Assembly (NCBI GenBank): GCA_030005635.1
Contig: JARUHP010000014.1
Location: forward strand, 1-64,000
DNA length: 64,000 nt
Direction: 5' to 3'
Origin: Deltaproteobacteria bacterium IMCC39146
GTDB lineage: Bacteria; Desulfobacterota; Desulfuromonadia; Desulfuromonadales; BM103
Shown here one piece after another: positions 45,339 to 55,628 of this stretch (the stretch's first letter is position 1; each line of letters begins with the position of its first letter). The notes under the pieces were generated by a model that worked only from the letters and a program-made list of their open reading frames with translations, was not told where the DNA came from and did not search any database. The translations under genes were made by a program, and so were the position numbers.

Positions 45339-48032
45339 CTAATCAGTATGAGGGTTTAACTTGCCTGAATCGATTTTCAAATCAACAATAGCTTTGGCCA
45401 CCGCGTCATTGCTGACTTCACCTGCATCAGCCAGCTGCTTCAGGGTCGCAACAACGATGTAGCGGGCGTCGACCTCAAAGAAGTCACGCAAACGCTCACG
45501 GCTGTCGCTACGACCAAAACCATCGGTACCCAAACAATACAAAGGCGCAGGGAACCACGCTGACACAGCCGCCGGCAGAAGCTTCATATAATCCGAAGCC
45601 GCGACAAAGACGCCCTTCTCCTTGGCGAGGAGACTGCTGACATATGGGACTTTCGCTTTCTTTTTCGGGTTCAACAGGTTCCAGCGCTCGCACTCAACGC
45701 TATCCTGGTAAAGCTCTTTATAGCTGGTCACACTCCAGACATCGGCGGCAACACCATAGTCATCTTCCAGAATCTTCTGCGCTTTGATCGTTTCATTGAG
45801 AATGGCGCCGCTGCCGAGCAGATGAGCTTTGCTTTTGCTCTTTTTCAAATTTGAAGGTTTGAACTTGTACATGCCCTTGATGATACCTTCGCGCACGCCC
45901 TTACCTTTCGGCATCGGCGGCATCAGGTAGGTCTCGTTCATCACCGTGAGGTAGTAAATCAGGTCCTCCTGATGACAGTACATGCGGGTCAAACCGTCAT
46001 GAATGATCACGGCCATTTCATAAGCAAATGCCGGGTCATAGGCCTTGACCTTGGTGGGCGTCATCGCCAGGACATGACTGTGCCCGTCCTGATGCTGCAA
46101 ACCCTCACCGGCCAGGGTGGTGCGGCCAGAAGTTGCACCGATCAGAAAGCCCCGGGCCCGGCTGTCGCAAGCCTGCCAAATCTGGTCACCAACCCTCTGG
46201 AAACCGAACATTGAGTAAAAAGTGTAAAAGGGAATGGTCTGTACACCGTTGCTGGAATGTGAGGTTCCGGCAGCAATGAAACTGGCCATTGATCCGGCTT
46301 CACTCAGGCCTTCTTCGAGAATGGCGCCGGTTTTTTTCTCATTGTAATGCAGCAGGCTGCCTTTATCGACCGGCTCATAGAGCTGCCCCGCGTGGCTGTA
46401 GATTCCGGCCTGTCTGAAGAGCGCTTCCATACCGAAGGTACGAGCCTCGTCGGGCACGATCGGCACAATCAACTTACCGAGCTCCGGATCACGCAGCAGC
46501 TTGGCCAGCAGATGCACGTAAGCCATGGTCGTTGCCAGCTCGCGATCACCTGAGCCATCAAGGTACTCACGGATCAGACCATCGGTCTGGCAGGCAATGG
46601 GCGCCTGGCCTGAAAAACGTTTTGGCAAGGAGCCACCAAGTTCAGCACGCCGCTCTTTGAGGTACACCATTTCAGGACTGTCTTCGGCGGGCTTGTAGAA
46701 TGGAGCTTCAGCAATCTCACTGTCACTGACCGGAATATTGAAGCGCGTACGGAACTCTTTCAGCTCGTCTTCATTGAGTTTTTTCTGCGAGTGGGTGATG
46801 TTCTTGCCCTCACCCGCCTCACCGAGGCCATAACCCTTGATGGTATGCGCCAGGATTACGGTTGGCTTCTCATCCTGAGAGATTGCATTCTTGTAAGCAG
46901 CGTAGACCTTATCAGGGTCGTGACCACCACGGGTCAGGCGTCCCAGTTGCTCGTCACTGTAACCCTCGACGAGTTTCAAGAGTTCAGGATATTTACCAAA
47001 GAAATGTTCACGGACGTAATCGCCTTTTTTAAGAGTGAAATTTTGCATCTCACCATCGAGGACTTCGTCCATACGTTTGACCAGCAGGCCTGTATCGTCC
47101 TTTTCAAGTAGGTGATCCCAGTCATCGCCCCAGATCACCTTGATGACGTTCCAACCTGCACCACGGAAAGCTGCTTCCAGTTCCTGAATAATTTTACCAT
47201 TGCCGCGCACAGGACCATCCAGACGCTGCAGGTTGCAATTGATGACAAAGATCAGGTTGTTGAGTTTCTCCCGTGACGCCAGAGTGATGGCACCGAGCGA
47301 TTCAGGCTCATCCATCTCGCCATCACCGAGCATTGCCCAGACTTTACGTCCGCTTGATTTGCGCAAGCCACGATCAACCAGGTAATGATTAAAGCGGGCC
47401 TGATAGATCGCAGAGATCGCAGTCAGGCCCATGGAGACCGTCGGGAACTCCCAGAAATCCGGCATCAAGAAAGGATGAGGATAGGAAGAGAGACCACCTT
47501 CCGGAGCCAGCTCATTCCGAAAACGACTCAGGTCTTCACTGCTGAGGCGGCCTTCAAGAAAAGCCCGAGCGTAGACACCCGGCGCGGCATGTCCCTGAAA
47601 ATACACCATGTCACCAAGAAACGCGTCTGTGCGCCCTCGCCAAAAATGGTTGAAGCCAACTTCCCAGAGGGTTGCAACCGAGGCATAAGTTGAGATATGG
47701 CCACCGATCCCGGTGCTCTCACGATTGGCGCGAACCACCATGGCCATGGCGTTCCAGCGGATGATCGACTTGATACGTCGCTCGATCTCACGGTTGCCCG
47801 GGAAAACCGGTTGTTGATTCTTGGGAATCGTATTGATGTAAGGGGTGTTGGCAGTAAAGGGAACACTGACCCCCTGCTCCTGGGCCCGCACCTGCAGAAG
47901 GCGCAACAACTCCTGGACCCGCTCCTCGCCTTGGGTCTGTAAAACATAGTCGAGTGATTCACGCCACTCGGCATTCTCAATATCCAGTAAAGAATCAGTT
48001 ATTTTACGATCATTTGAAGTCATCTTTTCCAA
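45339..48032 (-). CDS. aceE: pyruvate dehydrogenase E1, homodimeric type
   Basis: 897 residues, the homodimeric (E. coli-type) E1 size. Thiamine-PP motif GDGEMDEPESLGAITLASREKLNN-type region (47195-47320), catalytic HxH pattern (YFQGHAAPGVYARAFL), and the C-terminal transketolase-like domain with LGTDGFGRSD. It decarboxylates pyruvate and acetylates lipoate on AceF. Presence of the full complex in an otherwise strict-anaerobe gene set is noteworthy but seen in the group. Several palindromes lie in its 236-bp upstream gap. Confidence 0.96.
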   Translation of the reverse strand: MEKMTSNDRKITDSLLDIENAEWRESLDYVLQTQGEERVQELLRLLQVRAQEQGVSVPFTANTPYINTIPKNQQPVFPGNREIERRIKSIIRWNAMAMVVRANRESTGIGGHISTYASVATLWEVGFNHFWRGRTDAFLGDMVYFQGHAAPGVYARAFLEGRLSSEDLSRFRNELAPEGGLSSYPHPFLMPDFWEFPTVSMGLTAISAIYQARFNHYLVDRGLRKSSGRKVWAMLGDGEMDEPESLGAITLASREKLNNLIFVINCNLQRLDGPVRGNGKIIQELEAAFRGAGWNVIKVIWGDDWDHLLEKDDTGLLVKRMDEVLDGEMQNFTLKKGDYVREHFFGKYPELLKLVEGYSDEQLGRLTRGGHDPDKVYAAYKNAISQDEKPTVILAHTIKGYGLGEAGEGKNITHSQKKLNEDELKEFRTRFNIPVSDSEIAEAPFYKPAEDSPEMVYLKERRAELGGSLPKRFSGQAPIACQTDGLIREYLDGSGDRELATTMAYVHLLAKLLRDPELGKLIVPIVPDEARTFGMEALFRQAGIYSHAGQLYEPVDKGSLLHYNEKKTGAILEEGLSEAGSMASFIAAGTSHSSNGVQTIPFYTFYSMFGFQRVGDQIWQACDSRARGFLIGATSGRTTLAGEGLQHQDGHSHVLAMTPTKVKAYDPAFAYEMAVIIHDGLTRMYCHQEDLIYYLTVMNETYLMPPMPKGKGVREGIIKGMYKFKPSNLKKSKSKAHLLGSGAILNETIKAQKILEDDYGVAADVWSVTSYKELYQDSVECERWNLLNPKKKAKVPYVSSLLAKEKGVFVAASDYMKLLPAAVSAWFPAPLYCLGTDGFGRSDSRERLRDFFEVDARYIVVATLKQLADAGEVSNDAVAKAIVDLKIDSGKLNPHTD

Positions 48033-48050
48033 CTCCTCACCTATAATGAA

Positions 48051-48155
48051 AGCGTATAAGCCTTACGCTGTCAGCAGAGTAATCTGACAAACTTTGTCAC
48101 ACATTAAAATATACCTGAGAATTGCTATTTAGCTAGACAATATATGGCTAAATAG
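48051..48155 (-). promoter_or_regulatory. cluster of palindromes upstream of aceE
   Basis: Four inverted repeats: GCGTA-N7-TACGC (48051-48067), TGTCAG-N9-CTGACA (48069-48089), the perfect TGACAAA-C-TTTGTCA (48085-48099), and CTATTTAGC-N13-GCTAAATAG (48125-48155). They are likely operator or leader structures for the pyruvate dehydrogenase operon. Confidence 0.5.
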
Positions 48156-48268
48156 TCACTCATCACGCCAGTTGAGGGCATAGAAACCAAAGGACTGCAG
48201 CTTTCCGCTTGCAGCTCTTTGATTAACTGAGGCCTAAAGTCAAGTTGATAAAAAATCAGAAAACCAGA

Positions 48269-48526
48269 TTATTCATCCTCTTGATATTCAAGGGAGCTTG
48301 ATCCGCCCACCATCATATTGCCAAGCTTGTCCTTATCATCAACCCCAAGCTCTTCCCAGCCGCAAGTTTGTTCTGACTGATCCAAAAGACCTAGCCAGGT
48401 CAACTCAGGAATCAGGCAATGGGTGTCTGTTTCAAGGTGAATCTGCCCGGTGTGCTCAGGTTCGACAAGCTCCCAATCATCAGGAACTTCTACCCATCTT
48501 TCAATCACAACCTTGATTGTTTTCAT
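48269..48526 (-). CDS. small acidic protein of unknown function
   Basis: 85 residues with a convincing ribosome site (GGGAG seven bases before the ATG). It begins with the beta-strand-like MKTIKVVIERWVEVPDDWEL and ends in an acidic tail, with two internal cysteines (THCLIPEL and TCGWEELG). No family recognised. It lies between ilvD and aceE on the same strand. Confidence 0.7.
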   Translation of the reverse strand: MKTIKVVIERWVEVPDDWELVEPEHTGQIHLETDTHCLIPELTWLGLLDQSEQTCGWEELGVDDKDKLGNMMVGGSSSLEYQEDE

Positions 48527-48602
48527 ATGTATTCTCCCTTGAGCACTTCTAAGTATCAGTTGTCCTGATATTAGCTATAAGTGGGTGAATTTAAAAAAAC
48601 TG

Positions 48603-50309
48603 TCAACTGGTCACAGCACCACAAGACGAGGAAGAGACCAGTTTGGCATATTTAGCCAGAACACCACGAGCATAACGAGTCTCGGGAGCCTGCCACTGCA
48701 ACGAACGTTTGTTGATTTCGTCGTCCTCAACCATGAGGTTCAACTCGCCAAGGCCGAGGTCGATAGTAATTATGTCGCCCTCTTGAACGAGTGCGATAAG
48801 TCCTCCAACCTGAGCTTCTGGCGCAACGTGACCAATCATAATGCCGTGAGTGCCGCCGGAGAAACGACCATCGGTGACCAGGGCGACATCCTTGCCGAGC
48901 CCCGCCCCCATTAAAGCTGCCGATGGAGATAACATCTCGCGCATACCTGGGCCACCTTTGGGGCCCTCATAGCGGACAACGACAACATCTCCCGCATTGA
49001 TCTTTCCAGCAAGGATTGCTTCGAGAGCTTCTTCCTCCCGATCAAACACCCGTGCCGGACCGGTAAAGTGAGTCATCTCCTTACCGCTGAGTTTTATCAC
49101 GCAGCCCTCGGAAGCAAGGTTGCCACGCAAGACTCGGATGTGACGATTAGGCGGAGCGTAAGGTTGTTCCGGGCTGTAGATAATATCCTGGTTCACTGGC
49201 CTTTGCGGTGCATCAGCGAGATTTTCTGCGAGAGTTTTCCCGGTCACTGTCATGCAATCGCCATGCAGATACCCGGCATCAAGCAAGGTCCTCATCACCA
49301 TCGGCAGACCGCCGATCTTGTGCAGGTCATTCATCACGTATTGACCGAAGGGTTTGAAATCACCGATCAGTGGTACATTGCTTGTAATCTCTTCGATATC
49401 AGCAAGTGTCAAAGCGACTCCTGCTTCGTGAGCAAGAGCCAGAATGTGCAAGACAGCGTTGGTCGAGCCACCAAGAGCCCAGGCAACAGTCAGGGCGTTT
49501 TCAAACGCCTTGAGGGTCATGATGTCTCGGGCGCTGATACCGGACTGCAGCAGACCAACCACGGCTTGGGCGACACGGGCACAATCTTCACGCTTATCGG
49601 CAGAGACCTGATTGCTTTCATCAACAGCAAGATTGGATGCGGAACCTGGCAGGCTCATACCGAGGGCTTCGATAGCCGAAGCCATGGTGTTGGCTGTGTA
49701 CATACCTGCGCAGGAACCGGCTCCGGGACAGGAGTGACATTCAATCGCGTGCAATTCTTCAGCATCGATTTTACCGGCACAGAAAGCACCGACCGCTTCA
49801 AAGGCGCTGACGATATTGAGGGCCCTGCCGTGGTATTCGCCGGGGAGGATACTGCCGCCGTAAAGGGTCAGGCCGATCAGGTTGTTGCGGGCGATCGGCA
49901 TCAGTGCGGCGGGAATGGTTTTATCGCAACCGGAGAGTGTGATAACAGCGTCCACCCGGTAACCTTCGGTCATCAGTTCGATGCAGTCAGCGATCACCTC
50001 ACGGCTCACCAAGGAATACTTCATCGCCTCGGTACCCATAGAGATGCCGTCAGAGACGACCGGAGTGCCAAAAATGATCGCCTTTCCACCCGCGTCTTCG
50101 ATGGCCTTCTGAACAATGTCACCGAGTTCCCGAACATGATCATTGCAGGGAGTGCCGTTGGTATGTGGCACGGCTAAGGCGATAATCGGCTTAGCAAAAT
50201 CCTCATCGGTAAAACGCACCGCGCGCAGCATGGTCCTCGCAGCAGTCCGTTCAACCCACTTTTCACCGTCCTTACGACCAGTAATCTCTTCGCTACGACG
50301 TTTCATCAT
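48603..50309 (-). CDS. ilvD: dihydroxy-acid dehydratase
   Basis: 568 residues. Fe-S ligands in GCDKTIPA and [33 protein letters not shown] and [10 protein letters not shown] are family signatures. It dehydrates dihydroxyisovalerate and dihydroxymethylvalerate to the 2-keto acids of valine and isoleucine. The start is MM (50309 or 50306); AAGGA favours the second ATG slightly. It follows ilvN by 30 bp, in the leuC-leuD-ilvB-ilvN-ilvD direction. Confidence 0.97.
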   Translation of the reverse strand: MMKRRSEEITGRKDGEKWVERTAARTMLRAVRFTDEDFAKPIIALAVPHTNGTPCNDHVRELGDIVQKAIEDAGGKAIIFGTPVVSDGISMGTEAMKYSLVSREVIADCIELMTEGYRVDAVITLSGCDKTIPAALMPIARNNLIGLTLYGGSILPGEYHGRALNIVSAFEAVGAFCAGKIDAEELHAIECHSCPGAGSCAGMYTANTMASAIEALGMSLPGSASNLAVDESNQVSADKREDCARVAQAVVGLLQSGISARDIMTLKAFENALTVAWALGGSTNAVLHILALAHEAGVALTLADIEEITSNVPLIGDFKPFGQYVMNDLHKIGGLPMVMRTLLDAGYLHGDCMTVTGKTLAENLADAPQRPVNQDIIYSPEQPYAPPNRHIRVLRGNLASEGCVIKLSGKEMTHFTGPARVFDREEEALEAILAGKINAGDVVVVRYEGPKGGPGMREMLSPSAALMGAGLGKDVALVTDGRFSGGTHGIMIGHVAPEAQVGGLIALVQEGDIITIDLGLGELNLMVEDDEINKRSLQWQAPETRYARGVLAKYAKLVSSSSCGAVTS

Positions 50310-50339
50310 CTTCCTTTGTTAGCACCAATGGTTAAGCAA

Positions 50340-50825
50340 TTATTTGTCCATCGCCGTGACGCCCGTCCTTGCGATTTCGATAAAATGTTCTGCACCAAGA
50401 TCCTTCAGGAAACTGTCAATCCGTTCCGTTGGTCCTGCGATCTGAACGATGTAAATATCGTGTGGCTGGGCATCGAGGATTTCAATTTGATATTTCTTCT
50501 GCAATTTCTCAAGAGATTTTTTCTCGAGCTCGAACTTGACGATCGCAACTTCCCGCCAATAGCTCTGGTCACGATCGAGTTCCTTGGCCCGAATCACCTC
50601 GGTGAATTTCTCCAGCTGCCGTATGACTTGCAACACCTTGGCCTCATCATCCTCACGCAAGGTAATGGTCATGCGACTGACGCCCGGAGCCTTGGCCTTG
50701 CAGACCGTCAGGGTATCAACGTTGTACATCTTGCGACGGATCATCATGGAAATCTTGTTGAGAGTGCCCGGCTTATTTTGGACAAAGGCCAGAATGGCTC
50801 TTCTTTTCATTTTTTTAACTGTCAT
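50340..50825 (-). CDS. ilvN: acetolactate synthase regulatory (small) subunit
   Basis: 161 residues. The ACT domain begins RRAILAFVQNKPGTLNKISMMIRRKMYNVDTL, the valine-binding type. GGGG lies upstream of the ATG. It confers feedback inhibition by valine on the catalytic subunit encoded just upstream, with a gap of 27 bp. Confidence 0.95.
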   Translation of the reverse strand: MTVKKMKRRAILAFVQNKPGTLNKISMMIRRKMYNVDTLTVCKAKAPGVSRMTITLREDDEAKVLQVIRQLEKFTEVIRAKELDRDQSYWREVAIVKFELEKKSLEKLQKKYQIEILDAQPHDIYIVQIAGPTERIDSFLKDLGAEHFIEIARTGVTAMDK

Positions 50826-50852
50826 TTTATATCCCCGTAAGAAACAACAAGC

Positions 50853-52583
50853 TTAAGATTTTGGCCGCGATACGATCATGTCCCCAAAGCCACCACCGGA
50901 AGGGATCATCGGCAGAATAACTTCGGAAGGGTCGCAGATAAACTCAAGGAGGTAAGCCCCCTTGTGATCAATAGCGGTACGAATCGCCGTATCGATCTGG
51001 TCAAGTTCAGTGACCTTCTGATAAGGCAGATTGTAAGCCTTGGCAATGAATTCATAATTCGGACTGATCATCGGTGTGCCAGCGTAACGACCATCAAAGA
51101 AAAGGGTCTGCCACTGACGAACCATTCCAAGGTAGCCATTGTTCAGGATAATGATTTTAACATCTATGTCATGTTCCATGATGGTACAGAGTTCCTGGAT
51201 ATTCATCTGGAAGCCACCGTCGCCACTAATCGACCAGACCCGCTCGTCAGGTCTTGCCAGTTTAGCCCCGATCGCCATAGGCAAAGAACACCCCATCGTA
51301 CCTGCACCACCAGAGGTAAACCAACTGTTATTGGTCTGGAAGTTGTAGTAACGCGCTGACATCATCTGGTGCTGACCGACATCGGGAACAACAATGTCTT
51401 TGCCTTCGGTGATATCTGACAAGCGCCGGAGAACGGTTTTCATCAGGAGTTTGCCATCATCACCAACGCCTGCGGCGATTTCTGCCTCAATCTCAGCAAC
51501 TGTTTCCTGACGATTTGTCTCGATCTCTTTCAACCAGCGACGGCGTGGTTTGGAGACCAGCTCCGGGTCATGGAGCATGACATGCAGAGTCCGGCCGACA
51601 TCAGCGTTAATAGGAACCGTTGTGGCGACATTTTTGTCGAGTTCGGAGGGGTCGATCTCCACGTGAATGACATCGGCATTCTTGGCATACTCACTCAGCT
51701 TGCCAGTCACGCGATCGTCAAAACGCATACCGAAGCTGATGATCAGGTCGGCGTTCATGATGGCGCGATTCGCTTCAACCGTACCGTGCATCCCCATCAT
51801 GCCTAGGCTCAGAGGATGATCAACCGGCATTGCCGACAAACCATGCAGAGTGAAGGCAACCGGGATATTGGTTTTTTCTGCAAACTCCTGCAACATCGCG
51901 CCAGCATTGCTGGAGATGACGCCGTGCCCGCAGAACATGACCGGTCGCTCGCTGCGATTCATCATCTCAATCGCCTTGTGGACAACTTCCCGCTCCGGCG
52001 AAGGGTGATAGTAAAAGCCCGGAAGCTTCGGCCTGAAGGTTTTCGGGGTGAACGAGTAGTTCTCATCAACACTTTGAATCTGCACATCTTTGGGGATATC
52101 GATAACAACGGGTCCGAAACGTCCGGTCGTCGCGACGTAGAAAGCCTCATGAACCGTTTTTTCGATCTCTTCAGTGGTCAGCGGCATGTAGGTTTGCTTG
52201 CAGATCGGCATCATGACGCCAACCACATCACTTTCCTGAAAAGCATCCGTGGCGATAACACCTGTTGCGACCTGACCGGTAATTGACACCATCGGCACAG
52301 AGTCCATGTGCGCGTCAGCGATCCCTGTGACCAGGTTCATGGCTCCCGGCCCGGACGTCGCCATGCAGACGCCGATTTGTGGCGTATCAGTCGAAAGTGA
52401 TGCGCGCGACAGGCCCTGGGCCATGAAAGTCGCTCCCTGCTCGTGACGAGGCATAACAAAAGTGAAGAGCTTCTGCTTTTCCATTTCATCAAAGATCGGC
52501 ATGATCGCGCCGCCGGTGTAGCCAAAGATGTATTTCACACCCTTGGCGTGCAATGCCCTTAAAACCAGTTCTGTTCCTTTCAT
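50853..52583 (-). CDS. ilvB: acetolactate synthase catalytic subunit
   Basis: Start chosen at ATG 52583 ([15 protein letters not shown]), with AGAGG five bases upstream; a longer frame to 52622 lacks a ribosome site. 576 residues. Thiamine-PP motif in the C-terminal third ([31 protein letters not shown]), catalytic Glu in [13 protein letters not shown], and [17 protein letters not shown]. It condenses pyruvate with pyruvate or 2-ketobutyrate. Confidence 0.96.
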   Translation of the reverse strand: MKGTELVLRALHAKGVKYIFGYTGGAIMPIFDEMEKQKLFTFVMPRHEQGATFMAQGLSRASLSTDTPQIGVCMATSGPGAMNLVTGIADAHMDSVPMVSITGQVATGVIATDAFQESDVVGVMMPICKQTYMPLTTEEIEKTVHEAFYVATTGRFGPVVIDIPKDVQIQSVDENYSFTPKTFRPKLPGFYYHPSPEREVVHKAIEMMNRSERPVMFCGHGVISSNAGAMLQEFAEKTNIPVAFTLHGLSAMPVDHPLSLGMMGMHGTVEANRAIMNADLIISFGMRFDDRVTGKLSEYAKNADVIHVEIDPSELDKNVATTVPINADVGRTLHVMLHDPELVSKPRRRWLKEIETNRQETVAEIEAEIAAGVGDDGKLLMKTVLRRLSDITEGKDIVVPDVGQHQMMSARYYNFQTNNSWFTSGGAGTMGCSLPMAIGAKLARPDERVWSISGDGGFQMNIQELCTIMEHDIDVKIIILNNGYLGMVRQWQTLFFDGRYAGTPMISPNYEFIAKAYNLPYQKVTELDQIDTAIRTAIDHKGAYLLEFICDPSEVILPMIPSGGGFGDMIVSRPKS

Positions 52584-52674
52584 TGGGACCTCTTCCGTTG
52601 GGGGACTGTTTATGTCACTCATTATAAAATACAGGCTATAAAATCATTTTATGAATCTAAACCAATAATTGGCC

Positions 52675-52792
52675 GCAGATAAAACCTGATAAACGAGGAT
52701 AAATTAAAAAAATTAACACTTATGACACTAACCAAAGCCCAAAGCTTTATGCTTTATTTGTATTTCATCTGTTTACATCAGATTTTATCTGC
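52675..52792. repeat. intergenic inverted repeat, GCAGATAAAA flavour
   Basis: GCAGATAAAA (52675-52684) and TTTTATCTGC (52783-52792) are exact complements. Inside, CTGATAAACGAGGATAAA faces TTTCATCTGTTTACATCAG. It is a 118-bp element between ilvB and leuD. Confidence 0.7.
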
Positions 52793-52829
52793 AGCAAACA
52801 AGGGCTTAATGGTTTATTGTTTCTCTGGG

Positions 52830-53471
52830 CTATGAACCGAACAACCAGGGTTCCTCGACTCTCTTTTTTTCCTCAAAAGCTTTGATCGCTTCGACATGCT
52901 GCAAAGTCAGGCTGATGTCATCCAGACCTTTCAGCAGACATTCTTTACGAAACGCATCAACTGCGAACTCGAACACTTCACCATCAGCTGTTGTCACTTG
53001 CTGTTTTTCAAGATCAACAGACAAACGATAGCCGGGAGAAGCCTCAACGGCTACGAATAGCCTAGCCACTGTTTCAGTAGGAAGGACGATTGGCAGGATG
53101 CTGTTCTTGGTACAGTTATTGGCAAAGATCTCTGCAAAACTCGGGGCAATCACAGCCCTGATGCCATAGTCGAACAGAGCCCAGGGAGCATGTTCACGCG
53201 ACGAACCGCAACCGAAGTTATCACGCGTCAGCAGGACCTCTGCGCCCTGATAGCGTGGTTGGTTGAGTACGAAGTCAGCATTGAGAGGACGTTTGCTGCA
53301 ATCCATACCGAGTTCGCCATGATCGAGATAGCGCCACTCGTCAAAGAGGTTCGGGCCAAAACCGGTGCGTTTGATCGACTTGAGAAACTGCTTCGGGATG
53401 ATGGCGTCGGTATCAACATTGGAGCGATCCAGAGGGGCAACCAATCCATTTAATCTACAAAAGGCATCCAT
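52830..53471 (-). CDS. leuD: 3-isopropylmalate dehydratase small subunit
   Basis: 213 residues. [17 protein letters not shown] at the start and [15 protein letters not shown] are LeuD signatures. With LeuC it isomerises isopropylmalate in leucine synthesis. It starts three bases after leuC. Confidence 0.96.
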   Translation of the reverse strand: MDAFCRLNGLVAPLDRSNVDTDAIIPKQFLKSIKRTGFGPNLFDEWRYLDHGELGMDCSKRPLNADFVLNQPRYQGAEVLLTRDNFGCGSSREHAPWALFDYGIRAVIAPSFAEIFANNCTKNSILPIVLPTETVARLFVAVEASPGYRLSVDLEKQQVTTADGEVFEFAVDAFRKECLLKGLDDISLTLQHVEAIKAFEEKKRVEEPWLFGS

Positions 53472-53474
53472 GGG

Positions 53475-54884
53475 TTACACCTCCAGAGTGCGGACATCAA
53501 CAAAGTGACCAACGATCGCAGCAGCAGCGGCCATAGCTGGACTGACCAGATGAGTGCGTCCGCCCTGCCCCTGTCGACCTTCGAAGTTCCGATTCGATGT
53601 TGAGGCGCTGCGTTCCTTAGGTGCGAGACGGTCATCGTTCATACCGAGACACATCGAGCATCCGGGCTCACGCCATTCAAAACCGGCCTGCAAAAAGATT
53701 TTGTCCAGGCCTTCGGCTTCTGCCTGCTGTTTGACCAGACCGGAGCCCGGGACAACCAGGGCCCGCTTGATATTGGCTGCGACCTTATTCCCTTTAACAA
53801 TCTCTGCAGCAGCCCGCAAATCCTCGATGCGCCCGTTGGTACAGGAGCCGAGGAAAATCGTATCAGGATAGATTTCCGTAATCGGAGTGCTTGCGGTCAA
53901 CCCCATATAAGTGAGGGCCGCCTGCATCCCTTCACGTTTAACAGGATCGGGCTCGTTAGCCGGGTCCGGAACACAACCATCAACGGAAGTGACCATTTCG
54001 GGTGAAGTTCCCCAGGTCACCTGCGGCTGGATCGATGTGGCATCAAGATGAACAACCTCGTCGTACTCCGCGCCCGGATCGCTCTGCAGCGATTTCCAAT
54101 ACCTTTCAGCTTGATCCCATTCCGCTCCCTTTGGCGAGTAGGGACGTCCCTTAGTGTAGGCAATGGTCTTCTCATCGACGGCAACCATCCCTGCGCGGGC
54201 GCCGGCTTCGATTGACATATTGCAGACCGACATCCGACCTTCCATCGACAAAGCACGGATCGCATCACCGCCAAATTCGATGACGTAGCCTGTACCGCCG
54301 GCAGTTCCGATCTTGCCGATGATCGCCAGCATAATGTCTTTGGCCGTGATGCCCACCCCGACCTGACCATCCACGCTGACCAGCATATTCTTCGCCTTCT
54401 TCTGAATCAGGCATTGTGTCGCCAGCACATGCTCAACCTCGGAGGTGCCGATACCGAAGGCGAGAGAGCCCAGCGCACCATGTGTGGAGGTATGTGAATC
54501 ACCACAGACGATGGTCATCCCGGGGAGTGTTACCCCCTGCTCGGGGCCAATGATATGCACAATACCCTGGCGGATATCGTTCATGGCAAACTCTTCGATA
54601 CCAAAATCGGCGCAGTTCGCATCAAGGGTCTCAACCTGCAAGCGTGACAGAGGATCCGAGATGCCTTTAGAGCGGTCGGTGGTGGGGACGTTATGATCGG
54701 GAACAGCGAGATTAGCATCAGCGCGCCAGGGCTTGCGACCGGTCAGCCTCAAGCCTTCAAACGCCTGGGGGGAAGTCACTTCATGCACCAGTTGCCGATC
54801 GATATAAAGAAGACAGGTACCATCGTCATCGCAGCGAACGACGTGACGATCCCAGAGTTTGTCGTAAAGGGTTTTTGCACTCAT
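53475..54884 (-). CDS. leuC: 3-isopropylmalate dehydratase large subunit
   Basis: 469 residues. Aconitase-type signatures: [31 protein letters not shown] and [14 protein letters not shown], giving the 4Fe-4S ligands. AGGA lies just before the ATG. First gene of the leu-ilv block on the minus strand, with a likely promoter at 54938-54967. Confidence 0.96.
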   Translation of the reverse strand: MSAKTLYDKLWDRHVVRCDDDGTCLLYIDRQLVHEVTSPQAFEGLRLTGRKPWRADANLAVPDHNVPTTDRSKGISDPLSRLQVETLDANCADFGIEEFAMNDIRQGIVHIIGPEQGVTLPGMTIVCGDSHTSTHGALGSLAFGIGTSEVEHVLATQCLIQKKAKNMLVSVDGQVGVGITAKDIMLAIIGKIGTAGGTGYVIEFGGDAIRALSMEGRMSVCNMSIEAGARAGMVAVDEKTIAYTKGRPYSPKGAEWDQAERYWKSLQSDPGAEYDEVVHLDATSIQPQVTWGTSPEMVTSVDGCVPDPANEPDPVKREGMQAALTYMGLTASTPITEIYPDTIFLGSCTNGRIEDLRAAAEIVKGNKVAANIKRALVVPGSGLVKQQAEAEGLDKIFLQAGFEWREPGCSMCLGMNDDRLAPKERSASTSNRNFEGRQGQGGRTHLVSPAMAAAAAIVGHFVDVRTLEV

Positions 54885-54937
54885 GACATGTTTTCCTGAT
54901 TAGATGAATGGTTTATCTGCAAAGAGAACAAGAACTG

Positions 54938-54967
54938 TAATTATGAGTCATACTGTTACTATGTCAA
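54938..54967 (-). promoter_or_regulatory. sigma-70-type promoter for leuC
   Basis: On the minus strand TTGACA (54967-54962) is followed after 18 bp by TAATTA (54943-54938). It lies about 55 bp before the leuC start. No leader peptide or T-box was recognised. Confidence 0.55.
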
Positions 54968-55077
54968 TATATAAGCTAAATATCAGTTATCATTCTACTT
55001 ACGGCACGCACAACATAATTAACACCAAAACTGTTATACTTCAATAATCAAATTCACCAGGCGTATCTCTGCAGACA

Positions 55078-55109
55078 TAAAAAGGGGCCTCCCCGATGGA
55101 AAGCCCCTT
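55078..55109 (-). terminator. terminator after the Sec-rhodanese gene
   Basis: AAGGGGC (55082-55088) pairs with GCCCCTT (55103-55109). The minus strand continues with TTTTT. It lies 32 bp past the downstream stop at 55141, consistent with the gene extending through the UGA. Confidence 0.8.
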
Positions 55110-55140
55110 AAACTAATCAACTTGTGACAGGCAGGCCGGT

Positions 55141-55551
55141 TCATTTCGGTTCAACTGGGAATTGCCTGCTTTGCCACTCTCGCCAACCGCCCTTAAGGGC
55201 ATAAACCTTGGTAAAACCTTTTCCCATCATTATCAGCGCCACACTGGCACTCGTTTGTTCTTTTGCTCAAGCGCAATAGAGAACGATCGTCTTCTCCTTG
55301 TCATAGTTGTCGATCCATTGGCCAACGGCTCTTGGTTCAACACGCTCGGCGCCGGTAATTTTCACGGTCGAATTCGCCCAATCACCACCGGTGCGAACAT
55401 CGAGGACCTGGTAGTCCGCTTCGCCAAGATGCATCTTGAGTTCTTCAGCAGTCATTCTTGGAACCGAGGCGGCCATCGCAGCGACGCTGGCGGCAAAAAG
55501 AAAAACGCTGGTCATCAGTGTCAGATAAATCAAAAAACGCTTGTCATGCAT
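55141..55551 (-). CDS. exported single-domain rhodanese selenoprotein (UGA at codon 95 read as selenocysteine)
   Basis: Start chosen at ATG 55551, with AAGGGG eight bases upstream; in-frame TTG 55569 and ATG 55557 are alternatives. The signal peptide (LTLMTSVFLFAASVAAMA) is followed by a rhodanese fold (YQVLDVRTGGDW). The frame meets TGA at 55267-55269, exactly at the catalytic loop: IVLYCA-U-AKEQTSASVAL. It then continues in frame with the missing last part of a rhodanese (GKGFTKVYALKGGWREW) to a stop at 55141. In Cys relatives this loop reads YCACP-type, so Sec replaces the sulfur-carrying Cys. Total 136 residues. A hairpin follows the UGA and a terminator follows the distal stop. Confidence 0.88.
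55235..55251 (-). promoter_or_regulatory. putative bacterial SECIS hairpin of the rhodanese gene
   Basis: On the minus strand AGUGCC-AGUGU-GGCGCU forms a 6-bp stem (one U-G pair) starting 15 nt after the UGA, with its loop 21-25 nt downstream. Like the other putative SECIS in this window, it has GUG in the loop. Confidence 0.65.
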
Positions 55552-55628
55552 TGCCATAACCCCTTTCAAGAAGATTCATTTCGCCAATTTTAACAGCTCC
55601 CGCATATAGACGACAAGTCCGGTTATCT

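Noticed and set aside
49068-50177. 369-codon open frame on the plus strand
   Set aside because: Antisense to ilvD, whose motifs are intact on the minus strand; a shadow frame.
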